Origin: BOG-1155 sp963717985
Lineage (GTDB): Bacteria > Desulfobacterota > Syntrophorhabdia > Syntrophorhabdales > WCHB1-27
Assembly (NCBI GenBank): GCA_963717985.1
Contig: CAVQYC010000005.1
Span: 310,001 to 374,000 of the forward strand
Reading direction: 5' to 3'
DNA: 64,000 nt
Shown: one piece after another, positions 25,511 to 35,500 of the stretch
Layout: each line of letters opens with the position of its first letter
How positions within the stretch are numbered: the stretch's first letter is position 1
Translations under genes and position numbers: made by a program
The notes under the pieces: model-generated
Seen by the model: the letters and a program-made list of their open reading frames with translations, nothing else
What the model was told of the DNA's origin: nothing
Databases searched by the model: none

Positions 25511-26461
25511 TCATGCGAAAGAACCTCCGTAGAAGTCGCCTATTCTCTTGTCAAAACATGTTGTCAGGTCCTCACTCGTTTCTATTTCCCTGCCGGTCGC
25601 CTGGCGCCACACATCCGCCCTCTCCATGCAAAGGTAGACGAAAAGACCGGGCTCCTTTTCCAGGAGCCTGCCGTAAAGCATCCTGTAGACTTTTATCCTT
25701 TCCGCCTTGAGGTAGCGGAACTTGCCATCCTCGCCCATGATAAATTCGCCATGGAGCAGGTTTGCGCGCCTCTCACGCAAGAACAGCTTCATGAGAGGGG
25801 GCGTAAAGCGCAGGCAACCCACGCTGACCCAGATAACCCTCTTTAAGTCGAGTGTTCCTGCGATCTCATCTATCAGGTCGGCGTAATCCTTTTCGAATCC
25901 TTCATAGATGACTACCGGATCAAAGTGGAGGCCGACAAAACAGCCCCAATCCTGGGCCTTTTTGAGCGTCTTGAGTCTCCTGGAAATAGGGCTCGTCCTT
26001 TTTTCCTCCGCGTCTATCATCCTCTGAGGGGCGACCGAGAAGGAAACGACCACATAGGGATTAAGGCAAGGCTTCAGGTGTTCGATGGAAGCCCATTTCG
26101 ATTTCAGTTCCAAAAGAGCCTTTTTCCTCTCTCCGAAGAACTGCGCGACAGGTCCGTTCACGTGCAGCTCATCATCGAGGGCCAGGCTGTCCGACAACTC
26201 CCCGGTCCCAAAGCGGAGCACGTGGGCCCCTTTGCATGCGATCAGCCGGTCGATCTCTTTGATGACGGCGCCCGTGTCTGTCCGGACAGCGATGCCGGGG
26301 TTATTCAGATAGCCCCTGAGGATGCAGTAAGAGCAGGAAAGCGGGCATCCTTCTATAAGATCTATCGTCTTATACCCGCAGCAAATATGTTTTCTGGTTC
26401 CCGGGCAGTCCCTGACGACACTGCCTTCAGAGTCTATGCGGCGTACCGTGGGTAAGCTCAA
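25511..26461 (-). CDS. Spore photoproduct lyase-like radical SAM protein
   Basis: 316 residues, TTG start at 26,461 with AGGAG five bases upstream, overlapping the ParB-like gene by 35 bases. The radical SAM cluster motif CPLSCSYC (CxxxCxxC) lies near residue 40, preceded by CCGYKTIDLIEG as in SPL-family proteins. A glycyl GTGELSDS stretch and a long C-terminal half with WVSVGCLRF follow. SPL reverses the thymine spore photoproduct in endospores; homologues in non-sporulating bacteria have no established role. Coupling to a ParB-like gene and nearness to dinB suggest a DNA-related task. Whether SPL's catalytic Cys and Tyr residues are kept cannot be judged without an alignment. Confidence 0.8.
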   Translation of the reverse strand: MSLPTVRRIDSEGSVVRDCPGTRKHICCGYKTIDLIEGCPLSCSYCILRGYLNNPGIAVRTDTGAVIKEIDRLIACKGAHVLRFGTGELSDSLALDDELHVNGPVAQFFGERKKALLELKSKWASIEHLKPCLNPYVVVSFSVAPQRMIDAEEKRTSPISRRLKTLKKAQDWGCFVGLHFDPVVIYEGFEKDYADLIDEIAGTLDLKRVIWVSVGCLRFTPPLMKLFLRERRANLLHGEFIMGEDGKFRYLKAERIKVYRMLYGRLLEKEPGLFVYLCMERADVWRQATGREIETSEDLTTCFDKRIGDFYGGSFA

Positions 26462-27341
26462 ATATGCTCCTGAAAAGGCCCTGCCCCGTAAGGCATTCCA
26501 GTTTTTTCAGCGCCTCTTCGATTTCCCGGCTGTTCCTGGCTTGCAGTGAAATATCGATCGATTCCTTTTCAAAGGCGGGGTCCACCCGCACTTTTATATG
26601 TGGGGGAAGGGCGCATGCGGACAGCAGTCGGCCGAGTCTTTCTTCGAGGTCGGAGAGAAGCGGATGAGTCTGCCTCTTCAGCCTCTCCCTTATCGCGTCC
26701 GCATCTTTCACGCCGTCGAGCTGCTGGAAATCGATGGTCCCCCGCTTCACCTTCAGGAGCATCATGAGCTGCAGCATCTCCCTGAAGGAGCTTACACTCG
26801 TGCGCACGGCGTCAGCGAGGCAGATGATGCTATACCGCTCCTCAGGTTCGAACCAGAAAAGCTGCTCGACCAGAGTCAGGGGGAGCTGGTGCTTCACGAT
26901 AAACGATTTTGCAGGCGCCTCCGCGCAGGCGGCCGCAATGGCAGTTTTCAGGATATTCTCCCGCGGTGGAAGACCAAGCATTGTCATGATTTCGTAGACT
27001 TCCTCTACCTTGAAGCCTGCTGTAAGCATTTTGTCGATGCACAACGCCTTCTCAACCGTGTTGAGGGGCCTTGTGATGTTGTCGTGTATCGCGGTGAGCA
27101 GCGCCCGCCTCTCGCTGACATCCAGAAACACATAGGGAAGTTCTCTGATGCCCAGTCTCCTTGCCGCTTCGAGCCTTTTGAAGCCGGTCACGATAACCGG
27201 TTCGTCGCGCCGAAGTAAGCCGATGGGGACAAGGACGCCGAATTTGGCTACAGAGGTGAGGAGGAGATCGTCCTCCAGAGGATAGGAGACGCAGAATGAC
27301 CTGTCATTGACGTGAATCTTATCGATCTCAACCGTTTCCAT
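26427..27341 (-). CDS. ParB/sulfiredoxin-fold domain protein
   Basis: 304 residues, ATG start at 27,341. Residues 1-100 have the ParB N-terminal pattern: VEIDKIHVNDRSFCVSYPLEDDLLLTS, then VTGFKRLEAARRLGIRELPYVFLD (the GxRRxxA-type box here reads GFKRLEAA) and HDNITRPLNTVEKA. A helical middle region resembles a ParB-type helix-turn-helix. The C-terminal third is unlike chromosome-partition ParB, and no parA is adjacent. It is translationally coupled to the SPL-like radical SAM gene, so the two probably act together. It could bind DNA and CTP as ParB does, or be a nuclease-like derivative; this is not resolvable here. Confidence 0.75.
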   Translation of the reverse strand: METVEIDKIHVNDRSFCVSYPLEDDLLLTSVAKFGVLVPIGLLRRDEPVIVTGFKRLEAARRLGIRELPYVFLDVSERRALLTAIHDNITRPLNTVEKALCIDKMLTAGFKVEEVYEIMTMLGLPPRENILKTAIAAACAEAPAKSFIVKHQLPLTLVEQLFWFEPEERYSIICLADAVRTSVSSFREMLQLMMLLKVKRGTIDFQQLDGVKDADAIRERLKRQTHPLLSDLEERLGRLLSACALPPHIKVRVDPAFEKESIDISLQARNSREIEEALKKLECLTGQGLFRSIFELTHGTPHRL

Positions 27342-27515
27342 CTCTACAACTATCGGGGTTAGCCCGTCCTTTGGATGCGAGGATACTCAACCAGTTTAAC
27401 ACCATATCAAAACCGGGGCTTTGTGTCAACCGCATCGGCGTGAGAACAGCGAGTGAATACCGGCGAGCGGAAAGCGAGGCAGCCTTTCCTCTCTCCCGTC
27501 CCCAGCCACTTTCCC

Positions 27516-28736
27516 CTAGACGTCACTCTTCCTCACCCCGGACGGGCGCCATGCGGGAGAAATCACCTTATGCTCCTTTTCCTCGCTGATCGTTGACGCA
27601 AAGGTGATCGAATGCTCGCCGAACTTGTCGTTGACGGCATCCATGGCCTTTGCCATGGCGGCCCTTTTGTCCTGTTCCGGGTCTTGAAAGAGAGACATCT
27701 GGTTGCCGTCTTTCCCGAGGGACGAAAGGGAGATGCCGAGGAGCCGCACGCTTGCGCGGAGGCGTATCCCGTCGATGATGGCGACTGCTGAGCGGTAAAT
27801 CTCGCCGGTGTCGTTCGTGGGGGCGGGCAGGGTGATCTGCCTTGTAAAGGTTGTGAAGTCCGGGTACCTCACGGTGAGTGTGATTTTCCTGCCTTTGTAG
27901 CCGTAGCGTCGTGCCCTCCGCCCGACCCTTTCGCTCAAGGCGAGAAGGCAGGGGAGCATCTCGCCCCGTTTCCAGATGTCCTTCGGCAAAGTAATACTGT
28001 GGCCGATGGACTTCGGCTCGGGGGGCACTATCTCCAAAGGCCGTTCCAGCTTTCCCCTGCCCATCGCTTTAAGCTGCTCTCCGATGATGCCGAACTTTTT
28101 CGTCAGAAGGGCAAGGGGCGCCCTCCCCAACTGACCGCAGGTACTGATGCCCAGGCGTGCGAGTTTTTCCTCTGTCCGGGGTCCGATGCCCCAGAGTTTT
28201 TTCACGGGAAGGGCCTCAAAAACGGATGGGATGGTTTCTTCGTCTATCCAGCGCAGGCCGTCGGGCTTGGCGAGGTCGCTCGCCAGCTTGGCGATGAGAA
28301 GATTCGGCCCGATACCCACGGTGCAGGGGAGAGACAACTCGTTTTTTACCGTGGTCTTGATGGCCCGGGCCAGGTTCTCAGGGCCGCTGAAAAGGTGGTG
28401 CGAGCCGGTGATGTCGAGAAAAACCTCATCTATTGAGTAGATTTCAGTATCGGGGGTGAAGCGGAGACAGATTTCCACGAGTCTTGTGCAGACCTGAGCG
28501 TACTTTTGATTATTGCCCACAACGAGGAGTATATGCGGGCAGAGCTTCCGCGCATCAAAGACGGTCATCCCGGTTTTGACCCCGTAGGCACGGGCCTCAT
28601 ATGAAGAGGTCGTGATAACCGTCCTCTCTCCGGCGCCGGTCACGGCGATGGGTTTGCCCTTGAGGGCCGGGTTGTCCTGCTGCTCAACGGAAGCAAAAAA
28701 GGCGTCCATGTCGACGCAGACGATAATTCTCGACAT
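27516..28736 (-). CDS. dinB: DNA polymerase IV (Y family)
   Basis: 406 residues, ATG start at 28,736. It begins MSRIIVCVDMDAFFASVEQ, with the first catalytic Asp residues, and has YEARAYGVKTGM and the second catalytic motif YSIDEVFLD around residue 105; the little-finger part contains TLPKDIWKRGEM. A C-terminal stretch near MSLFQDPEQDK is like the beta-clamp binding tail. It is a translesion polymerase used at damaged templates. It starts 18 bases after the 2-hydroxyacid dehydrogenase gene and precedes parB-like and SPL-like genes. No LexA box was recognised. Confidence 0.93.
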   Translation of the reverse strand: MSRIIVCVDMDAFFASVEQQDNPALKGKPIAVTGAGERTVITTSSYEARAYGVKTGMTVFDARKLCPHILLVVGNNQKYAQVCTRLVEICLRFTPDTEIYSIDEVFLDITGSHHLFSGPENLARAIKTTVKNELSLPCTVGIGPNLLIAKLASDLAKPDGLRWIDEETIPSVFEALPVKKLWGIGPRTEEKLARLGISTCGQLGRAPLALLTKKFGIIGEQLKAMGRGKLERPLEIVPPEPKSIGHSITLPKDIWKRGEMLPCLLALSERVGRRARRYGYKGRKITLTVRYPDFTTFTRQITLPAPTNDTGEIYRSAVAIIDGIRLRASVRLLGISLSSLGKDGNQMSLFQDPEQDKRAAMAKAMDAVNDKFGEHSITFASTISEEKEHKVISPAWRPSGVRKSDV

Positions 28737-28754
28737 GCTCTATTATACCACCGG

Positions 28755-29765
28755 TCAGATCATCTTCACCCGGTCAAGCGACTTCACCCGCTCAACCTCC
28801 TGATTGAGCAGGTGAAGCGGTCTTTCACCCATGAATACCGCGAGCAGGTTGCGGACGGCCATCGAGGCCATGTCCCCCCTCGTCTCCTTTGTGGCGCTCC
28901 CCAGGTGAGGGACCAGCACCACATTGTCCAGGGCGAGGAGGGGGCTTGCAGGGTCCAAAGGCTCCTTTTCGAAGACGTCGAGGCCTGCCCCGAGAATCCG
29001 ACCTTCCTTGAGGGCACGGCCAAGAGCGGCCTCATCAACAGTCGGACCCCGCGATGTGTTTATCAGTATGGCGCCGGGCTTCATGAGCCTCAACCTTGCC
29101 TCATCAATGAGATTGCGGGTGTTCTCGGTGAGAGGAACATGAAGGCTCACAAAATCGGATTCCCTGAGGAGGTCTTCCAGGGGTCTGTAGGCTGCTCCCG
29201 TTGCTTCCTCATCCTCCTTATGAAGGCGCTCTTTGTTATAGTAAATGACGTTCATCTGAAAGCCTCTTGCCCTCCCGGCCACTGCTCTTCCAATCCTTCC
29301 GAAGCCGATAATACCGAGCGTCTTCCCCGACGTCGATGTCCCAAGAAAGTCTTGCGGCGCCAAAGGCGTTTTCCACATTCCCGCCCGTACAAATCTGTCC
29401 GCCTCGGTGAGTCTTCTTGCGGCACAAAGAAGAAGGGCAAAGGCCAGGTCTGCGGTAGCATCGGTGAGGACGCCAGGGGTGAAACCGATATAGATACCCC
29501 TTTTTGTGGACTCGGCCACGTCGATGTGGTCATACCCCACACTCATGGTGCTTATTGTCTTGAGACGCGGGGCGGCATCGAGGACGCTGCGGTCGATCAT
29601 GTCCCCAGGGACACAAAGAATGCCGTCTTTGTCACGCACTTGCCCGAGTATTTCCTCATGAGAGGGCGGGTCTTCTTTTTCGTTGACAACTACCTCGCAG
29701 AATTGCATGAGACGTTCAATTGCCGTCGGGAATATCTGCCTCGTCACGTATACCTTCGGCTTCAT
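28755..29765 (-). CDS. D-isomer-specific 2-hydroxyacid dehydrogenase (glyoxylate/hydroxypyruvate reductase type)
   Basis: 336 residues, ATG start at 29,765 behind GAGGAGG. The NAD-binding motif is GIIGFGRIGRAVA near residue 150; the catalytic Arg is in NTSRGPTVDE, Glu in DVFEKEPLD and His in VPHLGSAT. These are the hallmarks of the GyaR/GhrB branch, which reduces glyoxylate or hydroxypyruvate. It is divergent from pyrF, with a 163-base promoter gap between them, and upstream of dinB in the same direction. The exact substrate is open. Confidence 0.88.
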   Translation of the reverse strand: MKPKVYVTRQIFPTAIERLMQFCEVVVNEKEDPPSHEEILGQVRDKDGILCVPGDMIDRSVLDAAPRLKTISTMSVGYDHIDVAESTKRGIYIGFTPGVLTDATADLAFALLLCAARRLTEADRFVRAGMWKTPLAPQDFLGTSTSGKTLGIIGFGRIGRAVAGRARGFQMNVIYYNKERLHKEDEEATGAAYRPLEDLLRESDFVSLHVPLTENTRNLIDEARLRLMKPGAILINTSRGPTVDEAALGRALKEGRILGAGLDVFEKEPLDPASPLLALDNVVLVPHLGSATKETRGDMASMAVRNLLAVFMGERPLHLLNQEVERVKSLDRVKMI

Positions 29766-29928
29766 GCTGCCTCCTCAGTTTTTTAATACACCCCTTTTCA
29801 GTTTCATTATAACAATATCCCCGGTACCGTCAAGAAGAGCGCATTATATGGACTGGGCGCCCGCCTTTATGATAGATTTTATCCGTCTTATAAAGGTTGG
29901 GGCCGCAAGACAGAGAAAGGAGCTGATC

Positions 29929-30660
29929 ATGGACGCGAAGGAAAGGATGATCCTCGCCCTGGACGTCGAGCATTTTGACGAGGTACGGGAATTGGTCGAA
30001 CGATTCAGGGAGCACGTGGGCATGTTCAAGGTGGGCAAGCAGCTCTTTACCCATTACGGCCCGAAGATCATAGACTTTTTAAAGAGCCGGGATGCAAAGG
30101 TTTTTCTCGATCTTAAATATCATGACATTCCCAATACGGTCTCCAAGGCGGCGATAGAGGCGGCAAGACTCGGCGTCGATATGTTCAACGTCCACGCCTC
30201 CGGGGGCTTTACCATGATGGCCCACACAATGGAGGCGGTCCGCGAGGAAGCTAAAAAGCGCGGGAGCCCTCAGCCCAGGATCATTGCGGTGACTCTGCTC
30301 ACGAGCATCGATAGCGCCGAGCTCGTAAGGATGGGTATCGATCTGTCGCCCAGGGAACTCACCGGGCGTCTCGCCCTTCTCACGAAAGAAGCCGGTCTGG
30401 ACGGGGTCGTTGCGTCGGGACAGGAGCTGGAGTTGATACGGGAGCTGTGCGGGAAAGACTTCATCATCGTGACGCCGGGCGTCCGGATCACGGAGACAAA
30501 AGACGATCAGAAAAGGACTTCCGGTCCTGCCGAGGCTATCCTGAAAGGGGCAACCTATCTCGTGCTGGGCCGGACGGTGCTTGCCTCGGCAAACCCCGCA
30601 GAAACGCTCGCTCAGGTGGAGAAGCAGATAAGCGATGCTCTATCTGGACAACAGGAATAG
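29929..30660 (+). CDS. pyrF: Orotidine 5'-phosphate decarboxylase
   Basis: 243 residues from the ATG at 29,929, which has AAAGGAG six bases upstream; the frame is open a further 82 codons upstream but without homology-like sequence. It begins MILALDVEHFDEV after four residues and contains the catalytic FLDLKYHDIPNTV (Asp-Lys-Asp) near residue 60, VTLLTSID, and VTPGVRI near the end. It converts OMP to UMP in pyrimidine synthesis. The last 26 bases overlap the following RNA methyltransferase gene. Confidence 0.95.
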   Translation: MDAKERMILALDVEHFDEVRELVERFREHVGMFKVGKQLFTHYGPKIIDFLKSRDAKVFLDLKYHDIPNTVSKAAIEAARLGVDMFNVHASGGFTMMAHTMEAVREEAKKRGSPQPRIIAVTLLTSIDSAELVRMGIDLSPRELTGRLALLTKEAGLDGVVASGQELELIRELCGKDFIIVTPGVRITETKDDQKRTSGPAEAILKGATYLVLGRTVLASANPAETLAQVEKQISDALSGQQE

Positions 30661-31363
30661 CATTATCGAGGCCTTGCGGTCTCAACCGGAGAGCGCCACG
30701 AGGCTCTGGGTTGAGGCCGGCCACGAGCGGACCGCCTCCGAACTCATGAGTGAGGCGCGGTTGGCCGGCGTCTCCGTGCGGGTGGCCGCCAAAGAGCAGT
30801 TCGCAAGGCGGTTCAAGGGCGTAAAATCGCATGTTTGTCTTGAGATGGAGGAATTCTCCTATGCCGACCCCGACGCCCTTCTCGGCCAGGTATCCGCACT
30901 CGCCAGGCCCCTCTTCGCTGCCTTCGACGGCATCTACGATCCCCAAAACCTGGGGAACGCCATCAGGACGGCAGCCTGCTTCGGTTTTGATGCCCTGTTC
31001 ATTCCCCGTGATAATGCATGCGGGGTAACCGAAACGGTCATCAATGTCGCCAGGGGCGGCGCCAGCCACATCAGGATAAGCCGCGTGACCAACGTGCACC
31101 GGCACATAGAGGCGCTCAAGAAAAGGAATCTGTTCTGTTTCGGCCTTGACGAGACCGCGGACCGAACGATCTTTGACGCGGACCTGACGGTCCCCCTATG
31201 CCTGGTGCTCGGCGGGGAAAAAGGGCTCAGGAGGCTGACGCGGGAAAGCTGCGATATGCTCCTTAAGATACCGACAGCCGGTTCATTCCCCTCGTTGAAC
31301 GTGGCATCCGCCTTCGCAATTGCCGCCTATGAAGCAGTGCGTCAGCAGGGCGTCAAAAAGTAG
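30635..31363 (+). CDS. SpoU/TrmH-family RNA 2'-O-ribose methyltransferase (RlmB-like)
   Basis: 242 residues. The three SPOUT motifs are present: DPQNLGNAIRTAACFG (motif 1, catalytic Arg), LVLGGEKGLRRLT (motif 2) and SLNVASAFAIAAYE (motif 3). An N-terminal domain of about 75 residues corresponds to the substrate-binding L30e-like part, as in RlmB, which methylates G2251 of 23S rRNA. The exact target could also be a tRNA. The ATG lies within the 3' end of pyrF, so the two are co-translated. Confidence 0.88.
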   Translation: MLYLDNRNSIIEALRSQPESATRLWVEAGHERTASELMSEARLAGVSVRVAAKEQFARRFKGVKSHVCLEMEEFSYADPDALLGQVSALARPLFAAFDGIYDPQNLGNAIRTAACFGFDALFIPRDNACGVTETVINVARGGASHIRISRVTNVHRHIEALKKRNLFCFGLDETADRTIFDADLTVPLCLVLGGEKGLRRLTRESCDMLLKIPTAGSFPSLNVASAFAIAAYEAVRQQGVKK

Positions 31364-31407
31364 AGAAGGCCGGATAGCAGTGATACTCTACCTTTTAAGG
31401 GAAGAGA

Positions 31408-32184
31408 ATGCCCAATGATGTTATATATACGCGCAGCCTCACCATCGTGTACGGGGACGTGGCGTTGGAGCCGTACAGTACCATCGATTGCGAGAGTCCC
31501 GACAGGGTATGGACGATCCTGTCGCACGTGAGGGACCTTGCCGATTTTGTCGAGCCCATCCCCTGCCCGGTGGCCGATCTTCTCCTGTGCCACACCGAGT
31601 CGTTGATCGCTTCCGTCAAGAGGGATAGGCTCGTCTTCCAGGCGGCCGCGTCGGCTGCGGGAGGGGCGATACAGGCCGCGGAGCGCGCTCTCGTAGGGCC
31701 CGCCTTCGCGCTCGTCAGGCCTCCCGGCCATCACGCGGGCCGCGCCTTCAACGGGGGGTTCTGCTTCTTCAACAACATGGCCGTGGCCCTCAAGAAGCTC
31801 CTCGCATCGGGCGCTGTCCGATCGGCCCTGATCGTTGATATAGACCTCCACTACGGCAACGGGACGGACGATATCTTCAAGGATGACGACCGCGTGACAT
31901 TCAGAAACATCTCGGCATCGGAAAGAACCGGGTTCTTCCATGAGCTTGATGAGGCCCTGGCCGATGCCTCCCGTTATGATATCGTCGGGTGTTCCGCCGG
32001 CTTCGACACCTATATCAGGGACTGGGGGAACCTCCTCTTTACCGAGGACTTCAGGCGGATCGGCGCCATGCTCGCTTCCTCCAACGCCCATTTCTTCTCC
32101 GTCCTTGAAGGTGGATATTACATCGAGGATCTGGGGAAGAACGTGCGCGCCTACCTGGAAGGCGTCCGCTCCGGTTGTTCGTAG
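31408..32184 (+). CDS. Histone deacetylase-superfamily amidohydrolase, short form
   Basis: 258 residues, ATG at 31,408 behind AAGGGAAG. The zinc hydrolase motifs are all present: RPPGHHAG (tandem His), GGFCFFNNM, VDIDLHYGNGT (metal Asp and His), AGFDTYIRD (metal Asp) and LEGGYY (catalytic Tyr). Bacterial members deacetylate acetoin-utilisation proteins, acetylpolyamines or unknown amides. The protein is about 50-100 residues shorter than AcuC or HdaH, with the loss mainly in the N-terminal region. The substrate is not known. Confidence 0.87.
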   Translation: MPNDVIYTRSLTIVYGDVALEPYSTIDCESPDRVWTILSHVRDLADFVEPIPCPVADLLLCHTESLIASVKRDRLVFQAAASAAGGAIQAAERALVGPAFALVRPPGHHAGRAFNGGFCFFNNMAVALKKLLASGAVRSALIVDIDLHYGNGTDDIFKDDDRVTFRNISASERTGFFHELDEALADASRYDIVGCSAGFDTYIRDWGNLLFTEDFRRIGAMLASSNAHFFSVLEGGYYIEDLGKNVRAYLEGVRSGCS

Positions 32185-32206
32185 CGGCAGACCGGAGAAC
32201 TGAGCC

Positions 32207-32596
32207 ATGATATCAGCTATTATTTTTGACTTCGACGGAACCCTCGCCAAATTGACGCTCGATAAACGGCAGGCAAAGGATAACATCATAAAAATCGCGC
32301 AGAAGTACATCGATCCCGACATGGCCGGACAAATGGAGCAAGTTTATGTGGCGGAGACGGTCTATGCAATAGAAAAGCATTGTGGAACTTCCGCCGAGAG
32401 ATTCCGGCAGGAAGCCTTTCAGGCATTGTCGGAGCTGGAACTTACAGGTGCGAAAGGCAAGGGCGTGTTCCCTTACACAAGGAAGGTTCTCACGGAGCTG
32501 CGTCATCGAGGCATGAAACTTGGAATTCTTTCACGGAGTTGCCGAGCAGCCTTGAGACTCGCCTTTCCGGACGTTGATGACTATGTGGACGGATAA
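32207..32596 (+). pseudogene. Truncated HAD-superfamily hydrolase
   Basis: 129 residues. HAD motif I (DFDGTLAKL, nucleophile Asp10) and the motif II Ser/Thr in KLGILSRS are present, but the frame stops about 15 residues later, at DVDDYVDG. The motif III Lys and motif IV acidic pair that complete a HAD active site are missing; a normal phosphoglycolate-phosphatase-like protein would continue about 70-90 residues. The stop lies inside the start of the lhr gene, whose ATG overlaps this frame. It is therefore probably a 3'-truncated relic, though a short expressed protein cannot be excluded. Confidence 0.7.
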
Positions 32597-35500
32597 AGGC
32601 CTGGCGCTATTCCACCCCCTCATCCAAAAATGGTTTAGGGAGCGGCTGGGTGCACCTTCCGATATCCAGGCGAAGGCTTGGCCGGAGATCGCCAAGGGCA
32701 GGCACGCCTTGGTGACGGCTCCCACAGGGAGCGGCAAGACACTTACGGCCTTCCTCTGGGCAATAAACCAGCTCATCACCGGGACATGGGGTCCGGGGCA
32801 GACGCGCGTCCTTTATGTCTCGCCGCTTAAGGCGCTCAACAACGACATCCGGCGAAACCTCACCACACCGCTTGCTGAACTTGGCGCATCCTTCCGGGAA
32901 GCCGGCGAGACCTTCCCGACCATCGGAGTCCTCACCCGGAGCGGCGATACCCCGGCCGATGAGCGGCGGCAGATGCTCAGGCGCCCCCCGGAAATCCTCA
33001 TCACCACGCCCGAGAGCCTGAACATCATGCTGAGCTCCCGCAGCGGCTCACGCCTGTTCACGGGGATCGCCACGGTCATCCTGGATGAGATCCATGCCGT
33101 GGTCGGCACCAAACGGGGGACGCACCTGATCACGGCTGTGGAGCGCCTGGTCCGCCTCACCGGCGAGTTTCAACGCATCGCCCTGTCTGCCACAGTGAGG
33201 CCCCTGGAGACGGTGGCAGAGTTTGTGGGCGGATACGTGCAGAGAGGGGGCGCCCGGTCAGACCTTTATGAGAAGCGTCAGGTCGAGATTATCCGGTCTG
33301 CGGACAAAAAACACTATACCATCGATGTCCGCTTTCCGCAAAACGCCCGGGAGCAGCTTGTGGATGGTTCCTGGTGGCCGGTGCTCGTCGAGGCTTTCAA
33401 GGATATCATCAGGGCACACCGTTCGACCCTGCTCTTTGTCAACAGCCGCAGGACGGCAGAGAAGATAACACGCATGATCAACGAGGGCGAGCCTCAGGAG
33501 CTCGCCTATGCCCACCACGGCTCGCTATCCCGGGAGATCCGCCTGGCCGTCGAGCAGCGGCTAAAGAATGGGGAGCTGAAGGCCATCGTTGCCACGAGCT
33601 CGCTGGAACTCGGGATCGATATTGGCGACCTCGACCGGGTGATCCTCATCGAAACCCCGCCCGCCATCTCCTCGGCGATTCAACGCATCGGCCGCTCGGG
33701 CCACCGCGTAGGGGGCATGAGCCGCGGCCTGCTTTACCCCACCCACGGCCATGACTTCCTGACCGCCGCGGTGATCGCGAAAAGCGTGGCGGACCAGGAT
33801 ATTGAATCGATCAGCCCAATCGAAGCACCCCTGGACGTCCTTGCCCAGGTGATCATCTCCATGGTCGGCCTCGAGCAATGGGATGTGGACGATCTTTTCG
33901 CCTTTCTCAGGACCGGCTACCCCTACCGCCATCTTTCACGCAAGGCTTTTGACCTTGTCCTCTCCATGCTTGCGGGAAGGTACGCAGAGACGAGACTCAG
34001 GGAGCTCAGACCCCGCATCTCCCTGGACAGGGTCGACAACACGGTCCATGGCAGGGAAGGGGTGCAGCGGCTGATCTACATGTCCGGCGGGACCATCCCG
34101 GACCGGGGATACTTTGACCTGCGGATCGAGGAATCGAGAGCCAAGATCGGCGAGCTTGACGAAGAGTTCGTCTGGGAGCGGAGCATCGGAGACACCTTCA
34201 GCTTGGGGACACATGTCTGGCGCATCCGGAAGATCACTCCCAACGACGTGGAGGTGGTCCCTACAGAGGCCAAACCCGGCATCTTTCCCTTCTGGAGGGC
34301 AGAAGACATGAGCCGGGATTTCCACTTCTCGGAGAAGATCCTCCTGTTTCTGGAGCGCGCCGACGACCGCCTCGACGACCCGTCCCTGCGTGATGAGCTC
34401 CTCCACGACTATTTCCTGGACACGTGGGCTGCCGACGAGCTGATCAATTATCTGCGGCGGCAGCGGGAGGCAACCGGCACCGATCTTCCTCACCGCCGCC
34501 ATCTGCTCATCGAGCATTTTCAAGACCCCCTGAACACGTCGGATATGAAGCAGGTGATACTCCACACCCTCTGGGGCGGCAAGGTCAACCGGCCCTTTGG
34601 TCTGGCCTTGCAGGCGGCCTGGGAGGAGAAATACCATCATCACCTCGAGATCATCGAAAACAACGATTGTCTCCTGCTCATGCTCCCCCATGAGTTTTCC
34701 GCCGAGGATATCTTCTCCCTCGTAACGCCGGAGAACGTGGAGCGGCTGCTGCGCCTGACCCTGGAGAAGAGTGCGTTCTTCGGGGCCAAGTTCCGGGAAA
34801 ACGCAGGCCGTGCGCTTCTGCTCCCACGGGCGGGCTTTAAGAAGCGCCTGCCCCTTTGGCTGAACCGGCTGCGTTCCAAGAAGCTCATGGATGTCGTGCT
34901 TCAGTATCCCGATTTTCCCATCCTTCTTGAGACGTGGCGCACCTGTCTGCAGGATGAGTTCGACCTCGAGAGCCTGCGCCGGCTCCTCGACGAAATCAGG
35001 ACAGGGCAGATAAAGCTGACCGAGGCGACCACGAAAGCGGCATCTCCCTTTGCGGACGGTCTGGTCTGGAAGCAGACCAACACCTACATGTACGAAGACG
35101 ACTCGCCCTCATCGGGGAAGTCCTCACAATTAAGCGGGGACCTGCTGAGGGAGGTCCTCTTTTCCACGTCCTTGAGGCCCCGCATCCCCCGGAACCTGGT
35201 AGCGAACCTCGAGGCCAAGCTCCAGCGGACGGCCCCGGGTTATGCCCCCCGGTCAACGGACGACCTCCTGGACTGGGCAAAAGAGCGCTTCCTCCTCCCT
35301 ATCCCTGAGTGGGAGGTGCTTATGTCCGCCGTGGAGCGGGACCATGAGATGCCCACAGCGGAAGCGGTTGCACCGGTGAGGGATAAGATCCTCTCCATCC
35401 GTCTGCCTCACGGCTCCGTGAGGGTAGTCTGCGCGCGGGAAAATCTGGACCGCCTGGCTCGGGCCTTTTCAACCCGTAAGGATTTGCTGGACGTCCGGGA

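Noticed and set aside
28734..28750. TATAAT directly before the dinB ATG as a leaderless promoter, and a possible SOS box.
   Set aside because: No -35 box at proper distance and no LexA-type palindrome could be seen.
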